A DNA stretch of 64,000 nt from Phytophthora colocasiae. Its lineage: Eukaryota > Oomycota > Peronosporomycetes > Peronosporales > Peronosporaceae. Where the stretch lies: assembly GCA_018806915.1 (NCBI GenBank), contig JAGKQI010000090.1, positions 1,302,001 to 1,366,000 of the forward strand, read 5' to 3'. Below are positions 51,519-61,991 of the stretch, one piece after another. The notes beneath the pieces were generated by a model. It searched no databases. It saw only the letters and a program-made list of their open reading frames with translations, and had not been told where the DNA came from. The translations under genes were made by a program, and so were the position numbers. Position 1 is the first letter of the stretch, and the number at the start of each line of letters is the position of its first letter.

Positions 51519-53816
51519 ATGCAGAACAGCGTCGAATTGCAGCGCACACTCGACGAGTTGTGCACTGACCTCTTCGTCACGAGCACGTTGGAGGATTGCA
51601 ACGCCATCTTGCAGTCTCTTGCGCTGCTTGCAGAGACATTTCCCCAAGCCCAGTCACTTCTAGGCCGACTGCTCTCTCGAGACGAAGCCAATCTAGATCG
51701 GCCTCGGTATTCCAGAGTGTCCAAGCTCACTGCTCTGTCGACGAACTTCCTCTACAAGAAGGAAACAGCCTGCAGTGCAGTCTCTTTGCTGGCGGCTCTA
51801 GCAAACAGCAATGTGCGGAATCAGCGGCGCGTTGTTGAAAGCGTAACTGGAGTGAAACTAGATATTGATGACCAGCGTTGGAGCCAAGCAAGAGAAGGAA
51901 ATCTGTACATTCTTACAGTTCCTGATATCGTGGCCAACTCGTATCGGAGATGGAGACATCGTCAGAGAGAACTGAAAAATTGCCGTCTGCCCAGTGGTGT
52001 CCCTCCTGTTCGCAACGGAACTCCCATGCCGTGCTACTGCGATGATTGCTTGGGTGTAGAGCAACTGCTGGCAACGTGGCAGCAGCATTTTCACGATTTA
52101 TCACGATGGAAGCTAGACCCTGACAAAGAAAAATCCACCAGTAGATCATCTCCACCCCTGTCGACCGAGGAGTTTTTTTGCCTATTTCTCGCAGAGTTTC
52201 AACTGTGCTCGTGCACTGTGGAAGAAGCTCTTGGTAACCAGAAAGAGATTCAAGGTCCGTATATGGACAGACCATACAAGCCTCGAAGTCTGATCTATTA
52301 TTTTGTATCTCCAGAAGAAGCCATTGCTGCAACACCACAGGCGCCGGTACATTTCAATCCACTCCACCATCTCAGTGCCATTGCTATAACAGCTGAGATC
52401 AATTTCCAAGCCACAAGAACAGCTTGTCTCGAGCAGTCACCGCTGAATATTACAGATAGCCATTCGGTTGAGATTGTGGAGTCTAGAACGCTCGCACCGG
52501 ATCAGGTTGTCCTCTTGAATTGTATCTCGGAAATCGAGATGTGCGATTTGCGGCCATTTGAGTCTCTAGGGGATGATGAGGATATCTTTAATCCTGACAG
52601 CACCGAGCATCTTCTTGCTGAATTCCATCGATTCGAAGAACAATGTAGCCAAACTGTGCAGTGTGATACTCCAACGAGTGAAGTGAGCGACGAAGACGAA
52701 ACTGTGGAAACCACGAAGCAACTACTGCTCAACATGATCGCGTTTTGTGAAGGTGGGGATCAGCCTTCATCCCCACGCAGCTCTCGCACGGATTCTTCCG
52801 ATGGAGCGGCCTCTCTCAACCAAGTAGAAGACGCCAAATCTTCACCGTTAAATGTCAGGATCACAATGACCGCAAAACTATCGGAGCAAATTCTTCAAAT
52901 CGATTGCTTTGAAACATCCAATTCGTCTCATTCATACTCGACTTATATCCAGCAGCAAAAGCTTTTTGCTGTGAGTGATGACCGAGGCCTCAGCTTGCTT
53001 TGTTTATCTGATGAAGCGCTTGAAAGTTTACTCCCGTACTGCCGGATCTGCTTGTGCAAAGGGTCTGGTCGCCATGCCGATGGTGACTCAGTCTTTTTTC
53101 TAAGACCATCAACTCCAGAGGAAGAGCAAAGCGTCTCACCCCGAGAAGCCAACGACGACGTTCACAAGACTGTTGAAGTAGGAAATACCCTGAAATGTTC
53201 CAGTACAACTCGTCTCCCGCTTTCCGGTCTTTCGTCCGAGGCAAACATAGCCTTGGAGAAGCTGGAATCTCTTGTGTCAGAAAGTAACTATCGTCGGTTG
53301 ACTGCTGAATCGCTCTCAAGATTCATCAAGAAAATTGCGAAAGTGGTAGCAGACTGCAACAAACGAATCTCCAATCTGTCGATATCTCGAGACAAAAAAC
53401 TCGTTCGGGCCACCACGGAAGTCCATCGAGCAGCTGCAATCTCTCGCTGCCGACACTGTCGCGATCTGCTCATTCAGCTTGGTAAAAAGCTGGCACTGAA
53501 GTTGAGTTCATTGGACCTTTCTGTAGCAATTCCCCTAGGCAAGCTGGTTCGCGTGGCAAAACTCGTCCGATCCTCTATCCAGGAGGTCCTAACCAGCAGT
53601 GAAACTTTTGATCCATGGGAGACTCCAGACGAACGTGTGGAGAGACTGCAGTTGGACCGTCACATTTGGGCCAGTGGCTTCCCTGATGCCGCCTATTACC
53701 ACGACACCGACACGCGAAGACGCGAGAACAGGAAGAAGCAGCAGCAGCTCAGTCGACAACTGCAAAGAGCGAAACAGCGCGTAGAATTATACTCGTATCG
53801 TAGTTCATTACCTTAG
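51519..53816 (+). CDS. Large protein of unknown function, 765 residues
   Basis: Single-exon ORF with consistent coding character from ATG 51519 to TAG 53816; its neighbours on both sides are ordinary genes. I do not recognise a family. Visible parts: a helical N-terminus (residues 1-110), Trp/Arg-rich RRWRHRQREL, a small Cys pair block (PCYCDDCLGVEQLL), an acidic middle with DEDETVET, a second Cys/His cluster (SRCRHCRDLL near residue 645) and a basic C-terminal coiled coil (RRRENRKKQQQLSRQLQ). No membrane segment or signal peptide. It may be an oomycete-specific scaffold; no function is proposed. Confidence 0.7.
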   Translation: MQNSVELQRTLDELCTDLFVTSTLEDCNAILQSLALLAETFPQAQSLLGRLLSRDEANLDRPRYSRVSKLTALSTNFLYKKETACSAVSLLAALANSNVRNQRRVVESVTGVKLDIDDQRWSQAREGNLYILTVPDIVANSYRRWRHRQRELKNCRLPSGVPPVRNGTPMPCYCDDCLGVEQLLATWQQHFHDLSRWKLDPDKEKSTSRSSPPLSTEEFFCLFLAEFQLCSCTVEEALGNQKEIQGPYMDRPYKPRSLIYYFVSPEEAIAATPQAPVHFNPLHHLSAIAITAEINFQATRTACLEQSPLNITDSHSVEIVESRTLAPDQVVLLNCISEIEMCDLRPFESLGDDEDIFNPDSTEHLLAEFHRFEEQCSQTVQCDTPTSEVSDEDETVETTKQLLLNMIAFCEGGDQPSSPRSSRTDSSDGAASLNQVEDAKSSPLNVRITMTAKLSEQILQIDCFETSNSSHSYSTYIQQQKLFAVSDDRGLSLLCLSDEALESLLPYCRICLCKGSGRHADGDSVFFLRPSTPEEEQSVSPREANDDVHKTVEVGNTLKCSSTTRLPLSGLSSEANIALEKLESLVSESNYRRLTAESLSRFIKKIAKVVADCNKRISNLSISRDKKLVRATTEVHRAAAISRCRHCRDLLIQLGKKLALKLSSLDLSVAIPLGKLVRVAKLVRSSIQEVLTSSETFDPWETPDERVERLQLDRHIWASGFPDAAYYHDTDTRRRENRKKQQQLSRQLQRAKQRVELYSYRSSLP

Positions 53817-53836
53817 TTGTCGATAGATTACAATGG

Positions 53837-54540
53837 TCACATCTCCTTCTTCGTCCACTCTCCAAACATGTGCTGGTAATCCTCCAATTGATGCTGCAAC
53901 AAACAAAATATCAATAAACAACACGTCACTTCCAGACAGATTGTCACCTTACCTTGAGCTGGCTGTTCTCCTCTAGTAAACGGAGATACGCTTCAGCCTG
54001 GCTGTCAGTCTGGCGCTTCAGTGCTCTAGTAAACAAACAACCACGTGCACACTTATCAGCCTCAGTTTAACGAGTCAGAACATAAGAACCGACCACGCAC
54101 TCCAACTCAGTATCTCGCTGCTGAGCCTCACCCACTGCCCCTCGTAGACAGAGCTCGAGACCGCGGGCGTAGGCGTCTGCCGCCTTCTTGTATGAAGCCA
54201 TAGCATACAGCGCCTTGCCCTTCCTAGAGTACGTTTTAGCCCACTCCGGATCCAAAGCAATGGCCGCGTCGGCGTCTGGTTTAGCCTCTTGATACTGGCC
54301 GAGAGCGCAGTAGGCAGCTGATCGGTTGCTGTGCAATGTAGCGGTGGCTTTCCTATCGATTCCAAGCGAATATTCCCGGATGGCCGCCTCGTAATCCTTC
54401 GCTTTAAAGAACTCGTTGCCCTTATTCTTGTGCCATGAATCGTCCTCCCGGGACGGAGCGCTGCGGCCTTGAGGGGTGGACGCAGACAGCTTCGTACCCA
54501 CAGGCGGAATCGGAGGTGACGACCCGAACAGCCACTCCAT
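53837..54540 (-). CDS. Small TPR protein (STI1/Hop-like repeats)
   Basis: 189 residues from three predicted exons: 54540-54101, 54025-53953 and 53893-53837, introns 75 and 59 bases. Three TPR motifs occupy about residues 35-140: WHKNKGNEFFKAKDYEAAIR, TLHSNRSAAYCALGQYQEAK and AKTYSRKGKALYAMASYKKA. The Asn/Asn/Lys/Arg positions resemble those that bind the EEVD tail of Hsp70/Hsp90 (K-N-N-K-R clamp), so a co-chaperone role is likely (inference). A short coiled coil (RQTDSQAEAYLRLLEENSQL) closes the protein. The ATG at 54540 starts MEWLFGSS; the open frame above it is AT-rich repeat-like sequence. Confidence 0.85.
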
Positions 54541-54656
54541 GTTCCCAGTTACAATCAGAGATTTGGGATAAAGGTTTTTTGGGTTTTGTGTTTTTAAAAA
54601 AGCCCGCCCACCCAGATTTCGAGGAATTTTTGGGTTTAAATATAGACTCCTCAAAC

Positions 54657-54702
54657 GGGCAGTTGAAGGCCATGCCACAACTGGAATGCCCTTCAACTGC
54701 CC
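54657..54702. repeat. Imperfect 20-bp inverted repeat upstream of the TPR gene
   Basis: Arms 54657-54676 and 54683-54702 pair at 17 of 20 positions with a 6-base loop. It lies 117 bases above the TPR start codon, in a 266-base spacer (54541-54806) that otherwise shows no gene. Confidence 0.6.
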
Positions 54703-54806
54703 CAACTGCCAGCATCCTTTCAAGCACGCCGCATCGGCATATAGACTCAACAATCTGCCTCCGACGCCAGAATCCCGGGGCCTTCCCCGAGAATCGCAGG
54801 CGTCAG

Positions 54807-55122
54807 TGTAACGGGGTTACATTGAAGAGTGACCTTAGTCACTCTTCCGAAGTGGATACATTTGGTGTGTCACACATAATGGTGACACGTGGCAGGTGGC
54901 TCCGCAGCCACCTATCACCTTCTATATAGGTTACACTATAGATATCTTTTAGTTTGTATTGCAGGCCAAGCTAACAAGTATCTATAATATATTCAGTCTT
55001 AAATCTACCTAATCTTTAGTTAGTCTCCCCAAGTCTTTGGGGACCGAGTGAACTGCCGTTCACTAGGAGTTTGTATACTCCAAGCCTTCCTCTGTGTGAA
55101 GTGCTGTGTGACCCCCGTCACA
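54807..55122 (+). repeat. LTR of the second Ty3/gypsy family (other copy)
   Basis: Starts TGTAACGGGGTTACA and ends CCCGTCACA; 316 bases. The start equals that of the LTR at 48856 (-). It is followed at 55125 by the same primer-binding site. Only this LTR, the PBS and about 65 bases of leader remain before sequence of the Chronos-like family begins. Confidence 0.75.
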
Positions 55123-55124
55123 CT

Positions 55125-55141
55125 TGGTAGCACTTGTAGTC
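55125..55141 (+). other. Primer-binding site (second copy)
   Basis: TGGTAGCACTTGTAGTC, identical to that at 48457-48441 on the - strand, two bases after the LTR. Confidence 0.6.
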
Positions 55142-55205
55142 AATCCTACGCCTACGCGGGTAGATTGATTACCTGAATCCTCTGTGGCCAGAAGTAGTTG
55201 GCCAC

Positions 55206-56545
55206 AATGGATCGAAGTGAGTGTGGTGAAGCGCGAATAAGAAATCCGGGAAAAGGCAACGTCAGGCCCGGAGAGAGTCGGATCAAGCGACAGAGGCCTC
55301 TGGCGTAGCAAGATACCGGCTGATGACCCCAGATTGCGCGAATGACGGCTGACGAATGGACCCGGATCGGTAATCGCCTTGATCTCTCCGCAAGTGAATG
55401 ATGGATGGCGCCTTGGTCGGGTGAGACTAAGCGATCAGAGAGCCCCGCCGTAAAGTCTCACGTAGTGGCTCAGCACCGGGGAGAAGGAGACCAAAGCAGC
55501 GGCAGATCAGGACAGGCCCGATCTGCTGTGGACCGACGACGACCTGATCGCGAGATGCCGCCGCAGAAAGGGGTCGATATCCAACGATCAGGGTGAATTG
55601 CACAGGATCAGCGACGCTACACGCCGTGTTACGCCGAAGGAGACTCGAAGAGTACCCGAGGAAGCAGTCATGCAGAGGTCATCCCAAGAGGTGATTTCTG
55701 GTTCGAACAATGGTGGCAGCATCAGTCGCACGGGGGGAGCGATGCTCAAGTATAGGGAGATCGCGATCTTAAATATCGGTGGTGTGGAGATACGAGATCA
55801 AGTGAGAAGATTGCCGATCAGGACCATTGTTCAAGCTGGCCGATCAAGGCTACGGTCAAGACTACTGTTCAGAGCAGCTGATCAAGACTGCCAATCGAGA
55901 TCGAGATCGATGATCGAGATCGATGACCGAGATCGGTGATCGAGATCGCGATCAAGGGTTAGGTGAGATCGAGATCGAAGATCGGGGAAGCAGCTGTGTA
56001 GCCGGATGTCAGGTGATCGTAGGATAGCAGATGAGGATGGGACTAGTAGACATAGGAATAACCATAAACAGAATCGAATTTGCTCTGGACCTCACAAGTG
56101 CCTTCGTCCAAGACTGGAACCGGGAATTACTTTGGCCCACCAGCGTCAAGAAGGTAAGGAGAAGAGATCTAGCATAGAGGTTAATTCTGGATAATACATT
56201 GGCCAGTTTTACCCTATCTAGTGATCTATCCTTTACGTGCGAACTAAGGATCGGAAGGAATTGGCTGCTTGGCCTGACGATCTCGTCGACTCTCAACCCA
56301 TCAAGACACCCGCTATAGGAAGCGGCAAGCATCGTAAAGGAAGGGATCAGATCCCCAACATTGGACCCTTGGAAGACCTGGATCGAAGACCAGGCGACCG
56401 GATCAAGGCTCGAGAACTCGCCCACGACCCGGATCAACCCCTCCGAGGTAGAGTGAAGTATTCCCACGCTATCTCTCACCCCTGCGTCACCCAAGACATT
56501 CTTCTCGTCCCAAGACATCTTCAGAAGTCACCTGGAAGAGCGTAA
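55206..56545 (+). mobile_element. 3'-end fragment of a Chronos-like element with LTR at 55997-56545
   Basis: From about 55206 the sequence resembles the spacer plus LTR at 44.95-46.2 kb (GAAGCG...AAT...CCGG at the start; LTR blocks as listed there). It carries GATC-rich simple repeats (55890-55970) and a purine-rich stretch (GATCGGGGAAGCAGC) immediately before the LTR start TGTAGCC. Homology to the first LTR stops exactly at GAGCGTAA (56545), where another element's TGTCGCG begins. There is no pol sequence; short open frames here are not convincing genes. Confidence 0.7.
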
Positions 56546-58231
56546 TGTCGCGAAGTCGGTGAAACTTTGGTCGCGGAGCAGGGGGCGTATAGTGAACCCT
56601 AGTTATACGACTACTGAAAAGGGGTTTTCAGAGCCGTACAACGGTAGGTTGGCGTGTGGTACCTTGCGGTATCCTCGTGGGTTCGTTGTCTTCAGAAATA
56701 TGACCCTCGCCGGAGTCTGAGAATGTGTTGTGAAGAGAAATTGGGGTTCCCTTGGAGTCTGGTGTCGGTATTCAGGAAATCCTTCCAGGAGCGTTCGGGA
56801 GTCGGAATCTCTGGGAACCGAGATGGTTTCCAGGAAGTCGGCGGTCGAAAAGAGGTTAATATACCAGAGAAAGTCTGAAATCGGTGTCTGAATATCACAA
56901 ATCCAGAACCGAGATACCTGACTTTCAGAGATAAACAACCAATACACAGAGTTCGAAAATATACAAATATATACAGCCGTTCTTATTCTTTCTAGGCCCT
57001 TGAACGGTGGGCTAACACTCCAGGTCAACTAGGGACTTGCTACCAGACACCTGGTCTGTCTGGTATCCCTTTACGTTCGCGCACCACCCTCTTATATAGA
57101 GGGAAAATATAAACCAATGCAATCGGCTATATATAACAGTCTACCTTGCACTCTGAAAACGACTGTCTAGCTTCCAGAGCCTGTCCAAACGATCAATATG
57201 AAATGGGCTACCGCTAGAGACAAAACAAACGACCCAACTAGGATATGGAATAGGCGGGTCCTTTCAGGTCTCTACGTTACCTGATCTCCACCTAAGGGGA
57301 TTGAATTTGGTGGAGATCACACAACGTACGTGATGACGCAGTGGCTTGAATACCTCTCAAGCGGAATTGTGCAGTAGCAAGCAAATTGAACTCTGTTTAT
57401 CGTTTATCTTCCTCATAACTATCATATATCTCTGGTAACTCTCTTCTTCTTGTCGTCTTTTGCGTCCTTTATGCAGTCAGTCTTCATATCTCAGGTACTC
57501 TTGGTCTTTGTATACATCTGGTACTTTGACTTGGTCTCAGTATGCAATCTGTGCAGCCGATCTCGATGGGTTGACAGGTAGAGACGTCATTACGGGGGAT
57601 GTGCAGGTCAGTAATCACTTGAATGCGTGACTTGAACTTGGGTTCACTCGGTTTCAGTATGGTCTTGGATCTTCGGTGGTTTCGGAGTCTGGTATCCTGG
57701 TTTTCAGAGTCTGAAGTCACTTGGTTTTCAGAGTCTTAGTCACTCAGAATTAGAGATACCAGAGTCTTGAGTACGAAACCAGAGTACGGAGCACCAATGC
57801 TACAACGTACATGAAGATCTTGAGGGTTGCGCGGGTGCGCGGCGTCCGGCGCGCGATACTTGGTCTCTGCGGGTATATATTGTGAATCCTTGAACCATCC
57901 ATCGTCGCGCTGGACGGTAACGGGATGAGGTCTCTCAGAGATACGTTCTTCTGAGAGACTTTCCGCCAGAACTTAGGCACTCATCGTCGGGGAAAGTCCG
58001 GTGACCAGACAGAGTGTAGTTGACCTTCAGAGTTGTGCACACTCTGAAGTACACTTCTGGTCCTTTGGGCCCCTTTACAGTCAGGCGAAGGTTTATCCAC
58101 AATCTTCCACAGATGTCGCACGGGTGCGGCCGCGTCCCAAAGTCCCTTTCGCTTATAACCCATAGTATAACCAATCACATCGTAACGTAATATCCACCTG
58201 TCGCTCAAAAATCGGAATTAACATCATGTCA
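56546..58231 (-). repeat. Probable 3' LTR of the second Chronos-like element, about 1.69 kb
   Basis: Starts TGTCGCG and ends CATGTCA on the + strand, so it has TG...CA ends. The left border coincides with the interruption of an older LTR. The right border is followed by ACCGCCCCTCCTGG, a polypurine tract on the - strand. It contains many TTTTCAGAGTCTG-type words and no coding frame. Confirmation needs the other LTR outside the window. Confidence 0.5.
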
Positions 58232-58472
58232 ACCGCCCCTCCTGGTCACGATCCATCAGTGCGGAACTTTCTCCAAGCTGTGTATCATGGCCAGGCCTAT
58301 CAAACATTCTGATAGACGGTTTTCAGAGCGTAGCGTAGCTGCAACTCTTTGCCAGTTACCTGGTTTTCAGAGTCTCTGGTGTCCCGTCGCACAATCTGAT
58401 TCTCTCAGACTCAGAAACTTGAATTTGACTTGCCTAACAGGCGATCATTTTCAAAACTCCGTCCTTTCGCTC

Positions 58473-61400
58473 ATGACTGAGGAAACGAACGCTTCTCTGA
58501 GCTTAAACGCCCCACCGAATGGGGCGGCAGGCGACGCCACAGGCACTTGTCCTGCTTCGGCAACTGCCAATATATCGCAGGGTGGAGATGTTGGTTCGGC
58601 CACATCGCCAGGTGACAGCCCTAGCGCCCCAGCCCATGCATCCAAACCTACCGACTCACAGGTCGATGGTCCGACTGAGGACCTCCCTGGTGATGACATG
58701 AACTCGGCCGGTGTTGGTGATCTCTCGCCACCAGTGGTTTCACGTGGGGAATCTCACTCTGAATTCTCTGAGGGAACTCCTGGTGTCTTCAGACCGCGAG
58801 CCTTTGGTGCCCCACGGCTTTTGTCTACGGAAGAGGTCGATCGGCTGTTTCGCCAGGGTCTGGTGACAACCACAGGGGATCAAGTCACGGCGTTGGGGGA
58901 CTCTGATGTTCCCCAGAACTATGTCGCTCCCAGCGTGAAGCCAGAGGGACGTGCCTTTCTGGTGAGTACCCCCGCGCGAGCTGAAGACTTCAGAAGAGGG
59001 CGCCACATAGCGAATGCGTACGGTGGCCCCTGTGTACTCGTGGGTTACGAGGCACTTACTGATGAAGACCTCCGGGAGCTGGAGCGAGTGATTCCAAGCT
59101 TCGATCCCGCCGAAGTTGTGTCGCCATGTGCCCAAACTCCAGATGTACGCACTCTAGATGCTCTGACGTCATCTGTGGATGTTAGCCGGGAACTGGGATC
59201 TCTGGTTTCTCACGTCTCCCCCACCCGCCTTGCCGAAAAGGTCTTTCGGACGGCTGGATGCTTGAAACTCATGGCTGCTGCTCACCGCCGCCTTCGAGAA
59301 CGTGTTGGTTCTCAGAACGGCGTCGCTCTGATTGATGCGGCCGCAGCGCGCTCCGAGTGTGAAGAAATCAAGCGCGAGTGGGTACTTCACTGCCAATACT
59401 GGAAACACGAGCTCAAGTGTGCCCAACAAGACGCTGGTCTGGTAGAAGAACGCATGGCTTCGGAAATTCAGGACCTCAAGGCTCACTACCAGGACCAAGT
59501 GGACGCTCTGAAGTCGGACAAGGCAGTTATGAAGTCCCAAGTCGCTGATCTTCAAGCACAGGTCTCGATTCTGAAGTCGCGTCCTGAGGTCAAGCCCACA
59601 GATCCGTGGGGGTTCTCAGAGTTCTTACAAGAGAATTCTGAAATCTCTGGTAATTGGGATCGGCTCCATGACCTTCTGGTGTCATACCAAGAGGACACCA
59701 TCGTCCCTGATAACTGGACGACTATCATCAGCGTGACAGCGTTGGACGCGCGAAAGAAACCCGTTCCTGACTTCAAGAAACGGCTTTCTGAGGAACGAGC
59801 TCGTCAGGCTGCTGAGAAGGCCGCGAGGACCTCCAGAGTTCTGGATCTTACCCGTCCAAGTACTGAAACCTCAGAGTCCAAGAGCGAGAGCCCACGGTAC
59901 CTGTCATATCCGCCGAAGCCCCAGATTCTGAAATCACCTCCGAAGCGACCGCTCAAGTGGGACTCCAAGAATTTGCAGCGTCGCCCGTCCGGACATAAGC
60001 CCGTTGAAGAGTCGGCGCTTCCGGCGAATGCAGATTCTAAGGTGGCAAAGTCTGAGGTCCACAAGAGACTCCCTGGTGACGTGGTCTGGAAGGAAGTTCG
60101 ACCCGACCTCCGCCAAGCCCTGCTATCTGGGATCAAGTATGATAAAGCCATGGAGTGGTTGGCATCGGACAAAGCGGCTCACAGTCTCTTCAGCAGTCCG
60201 GCTCTCATTCAGATGTTGGTGAGCCTGGTATTCTCTCGTCGCCTGGATTCTACTCTTTGGGCCAAGTACGTCCCTGAAGTGTATTACCAGATGGCCGACG
60301 AGGTGGTGGATCGTCACATCTCAGCTGGTACCGAGCCTGCAGCCTGGGGTGATCTGGATGGTCACGTAAATTACCCAGAAAGTGATGTCGAGTCCACCGC
60401 CGACAACCCCAAGGATGATCCGGATTACAAGGATTCTGGTGTGATCGAGTCTGGAGACGAAGACGACGACGAGAGCTCTGATGATGGTGCATCTGACGAC
60501 AGCGATTCCGAGAGCGACAAGTCTGAAGACAAGAAGTCTCAGGACAAGAAGTCTGGGAGCAAGGAGTCTGGGGACAAGAAGTCTGGGAACAAGAAGTCTG
60601 GAGACAAGAAGTCTGATGACCACCCGCGCCCTGGTTCCAAACGTCCCCGGGATTCTGATGACGACTCAGACTCTGATGATGGACCTATCATCCCCACCAA
60701 GAAGTCCAAGAGAAGTATCGCATCCGTAAAGGCCCACACCAGTCCTAAGTCTCGCCCGAAGTCCACTAGTGGAAGTGGATCGAAGTCCAAAAGTTCTTCT
60801 GGGAAAGCGCGTAGTCTGGTGTCCAAGCCCTATAACTCCCTGACGGTCAAGGAGCTCCAGGTGGTGGAAACACCAGACTGTGAGGCATCCTCCTGGTTGT
60901 ACTATGGTATCAGGGTACAACGAGTGAGCTCTACCAAGACCATCACTGGCCAGACATTGGGTTTTCCAGACTACGAGGTGCACAAACACTCATGTGCCAT
61001 CCTCAAGAAGCGCTGGGACTCTGAGCGGTACTGTGCAGTCCTCCGCAAGAAGCGCGCCCCTTGGAAAGTCATGTTCGACAACCGATTCTCAGAGTTTTAC
61101 TTCCACAAGCGGGAAGAACTGGGGCCCATGGTGTTGGCTGACGTGGAAGACATCGTGCGCAGCATGAAGAAGCATGCTCAAGCCTTCTGGGAGCGTACAC
61201 ATTGGGTGACCATGGATGTTGAGGCTGACAACAAGTCTGCGGAGCTTCACAAGTACCGGTCCATGCGTCGAGCCGCCATGATTCGTCAGCACAACGCCCT
61301 CATCCGAAAGGTCCTGGGGCACAAAGATTTCCCAGAGTCGCTGCTTTCAGAGCCTGGCATCTGGGTTGTCCCAGACAAGTCCTGCCCTTGGATCTGGCAA

Positions 61401-61562
61401 GATCCCAGAGTTGCAGAGCTCGGGGGTCCCAAGTGTCTGAGTCTGGAGACGCAACTGGGTGACTTGGATGCTATTGAGCCTGCTCGGATGCAATGGGCCA
61501 CGGTGAATGCGGACGAAGAGTGGCTCCAGTACGTCCCGCTGACATCAAGAGGGATCGTATGA
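58473..61562 (+). CDS. Long ORF antisense to pol in the second Chronos-like element
   Basis: 1029 residues from ATG 58473 (MTEETNASLSLNAP); the frame is open from an ATG at 58287 too, but the first 60 codons look like repeat-rich non-coding sequence. Ser/Pro/Gly-rich leader, a folded region (RPRAFGAPRLLSTEEVDRLF, then FLVSTPARAEDF), a coiled coil (about residues 290-380, MASEIQDLKAHYQDQVDALK), a charged linker, an acidic block with KKSGDKKSG repeats (60500-60620) and a C-terminal helical domain (AQAFWERTHWVTM, then ELHKYRSMRRAAM) homologous to the antisense ORF at 42-45 kb. It is uninterrupted, which suggests selection or a young copy. Possible capsid-like or chromatin-related protein; family not recognised. 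Confidence 0.75.
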   Translation: MTEETNASLSLNAPPNGAAGDATGTCPASATANISQGGDVGSATSPGDSPSAPAHASKPTDSQVDGPTEDLPGDDMNSAGVGDLSPPVVSRGESHSEFSEGTPGVFRPRAFGAPRLLSTEEVDRLFRQGLVTTTGDQVTALGDSDVPQNYVAPSVKPEGRAFLVSTPARAEDFRRGRHIANAYGGPCVLVGYEALTDEDLRELERVIPSFDPAEVVSPCAQTPDVRTLDALTSSVDVSRELGSLVSHVSPTRLAEKVFRTAGCLKLMAAAHRRLRERVGSQNGVALIDAAAARSECEEIKREWVLHCQYWKHELKCAQQDAGLVEERMASEIQDLKAHYQDQVDALKSDKAVMKSQVADLQAQVSILKSRPEVKPTDPWGFSEFLQENSEISGNWDRLHDLLVSYQEDTIVPDNWTTIISVTALDARKKPVPDFKKRLSEERARQAAEKAARTSRVLDLTRPSTETSESKSESPRYLSYPPKPQILKSPPKRPLKWDSKNLQRRPSGHKPVEESALPANADSKVAKSEVHKRLPGDVVWKEVRPDLRQALLSGIKYDKAMEWLASDKAAHSLFSSPALIQMLVSLVFSRRLDSTLWAKYVPEVYYQMADEVVDRHISAGTEPAAWGDLDGHVNYPESDVESTADNPKDDPDYKDSGVIESGDEDDDESSDDGASDDSDSESDKSEDKKSQDKKSGSKESGDKKSGNKKSGDKKSDDHPRPGSKRPRDSDDDSDSDDGPIIPTKKSKRSIASVKAHTSPKSRPKSTSGSGSKSKSSSGKARSLVSKPYNSLTVKELQVVETPDCEASSWLYYGIRVQRVSSTKTITGQTLGFPDYEVHKHSCAILKKRWDSERYCAVLRKKRAPWKVMFDNRFSEFYFHKREELGPMVLADVEDIVRSMKKHAQAFWERTHWVTMDVEADNKSAELHKYRSMRRAAMIRQHNALIRKVLGHKDFPESLLSEPGIWVVPDKSCPWIWQDPRVAELGGPKCLSLETQLGDLDAIEPARMQWATVNADEEWLQYVPLTSRGIV

Positions 61563-61991
61563 CACCTACGGAGCGTTCCGAGAACCCGATCTCCCTTCAC
61601 TACTGAAGCTCAGGTATCCACCATGGTGCCCACGGGAAGGCTGCATCTTCGAGAAGCCAAATAGTTGTCTGCATTTGTGACGTAAATCCCCGGTCTCAGT
61701 GTAGCTTCCTAATCCCTTAATCTTTCAATATCACTCCACGTAATCACACTTCTTCTCATCATCTCATTGTTCATAACCTCGTATCCTCCAGTACTTAATT
61801 CTCCACAAACTCACTTCCATATTCACATTCACACAGTCGTTTTATATAAGCAGCAACATGGTCGATCACATATCCAAACGCATGAATTTCAGAAATAGGT
61901 CTCTGAAAACACGCACTCAGATTACCACACTCTAAAAGTCAATATCTGAAATCCTTCAGATATCAGACTTCCAGATGTGTTTTCAGAGTTA
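61563..61991. other. Spacer between convergent ORFs
   Basis: 429 bases between the stop of the antisense ORF and the stop of pol. AT-rich, with several TTTCAGA/TCTGAAA words and no LTR, so both ORFs belong to one element. It must carry terminators for two converging transcripts. Confidence 0.5.

Noticed and set aside
54541..54753. Upstream extension of the TPR protein to an ATG at 54753
   Set aside because: The extra 71 codons cover an AT-rich stretch and an inverted repeat; the protein-like part begins at ATG 54540.
55405..56545. Short + strand ORFs within the 55.2-56.5 kb fragment
   Set aside because: They lie in spacer and LTR sequence that is repeated at 45-46 kb with different frames, so they are not conserved as protein.
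58287..58472. N-terminal extension of the antisense ORF from ATG 58287
   Set aside because: The first 60 codons contain the same TTTTCAGAG words as the LTR and have no protein-like character; ATG 58473 is preferred.
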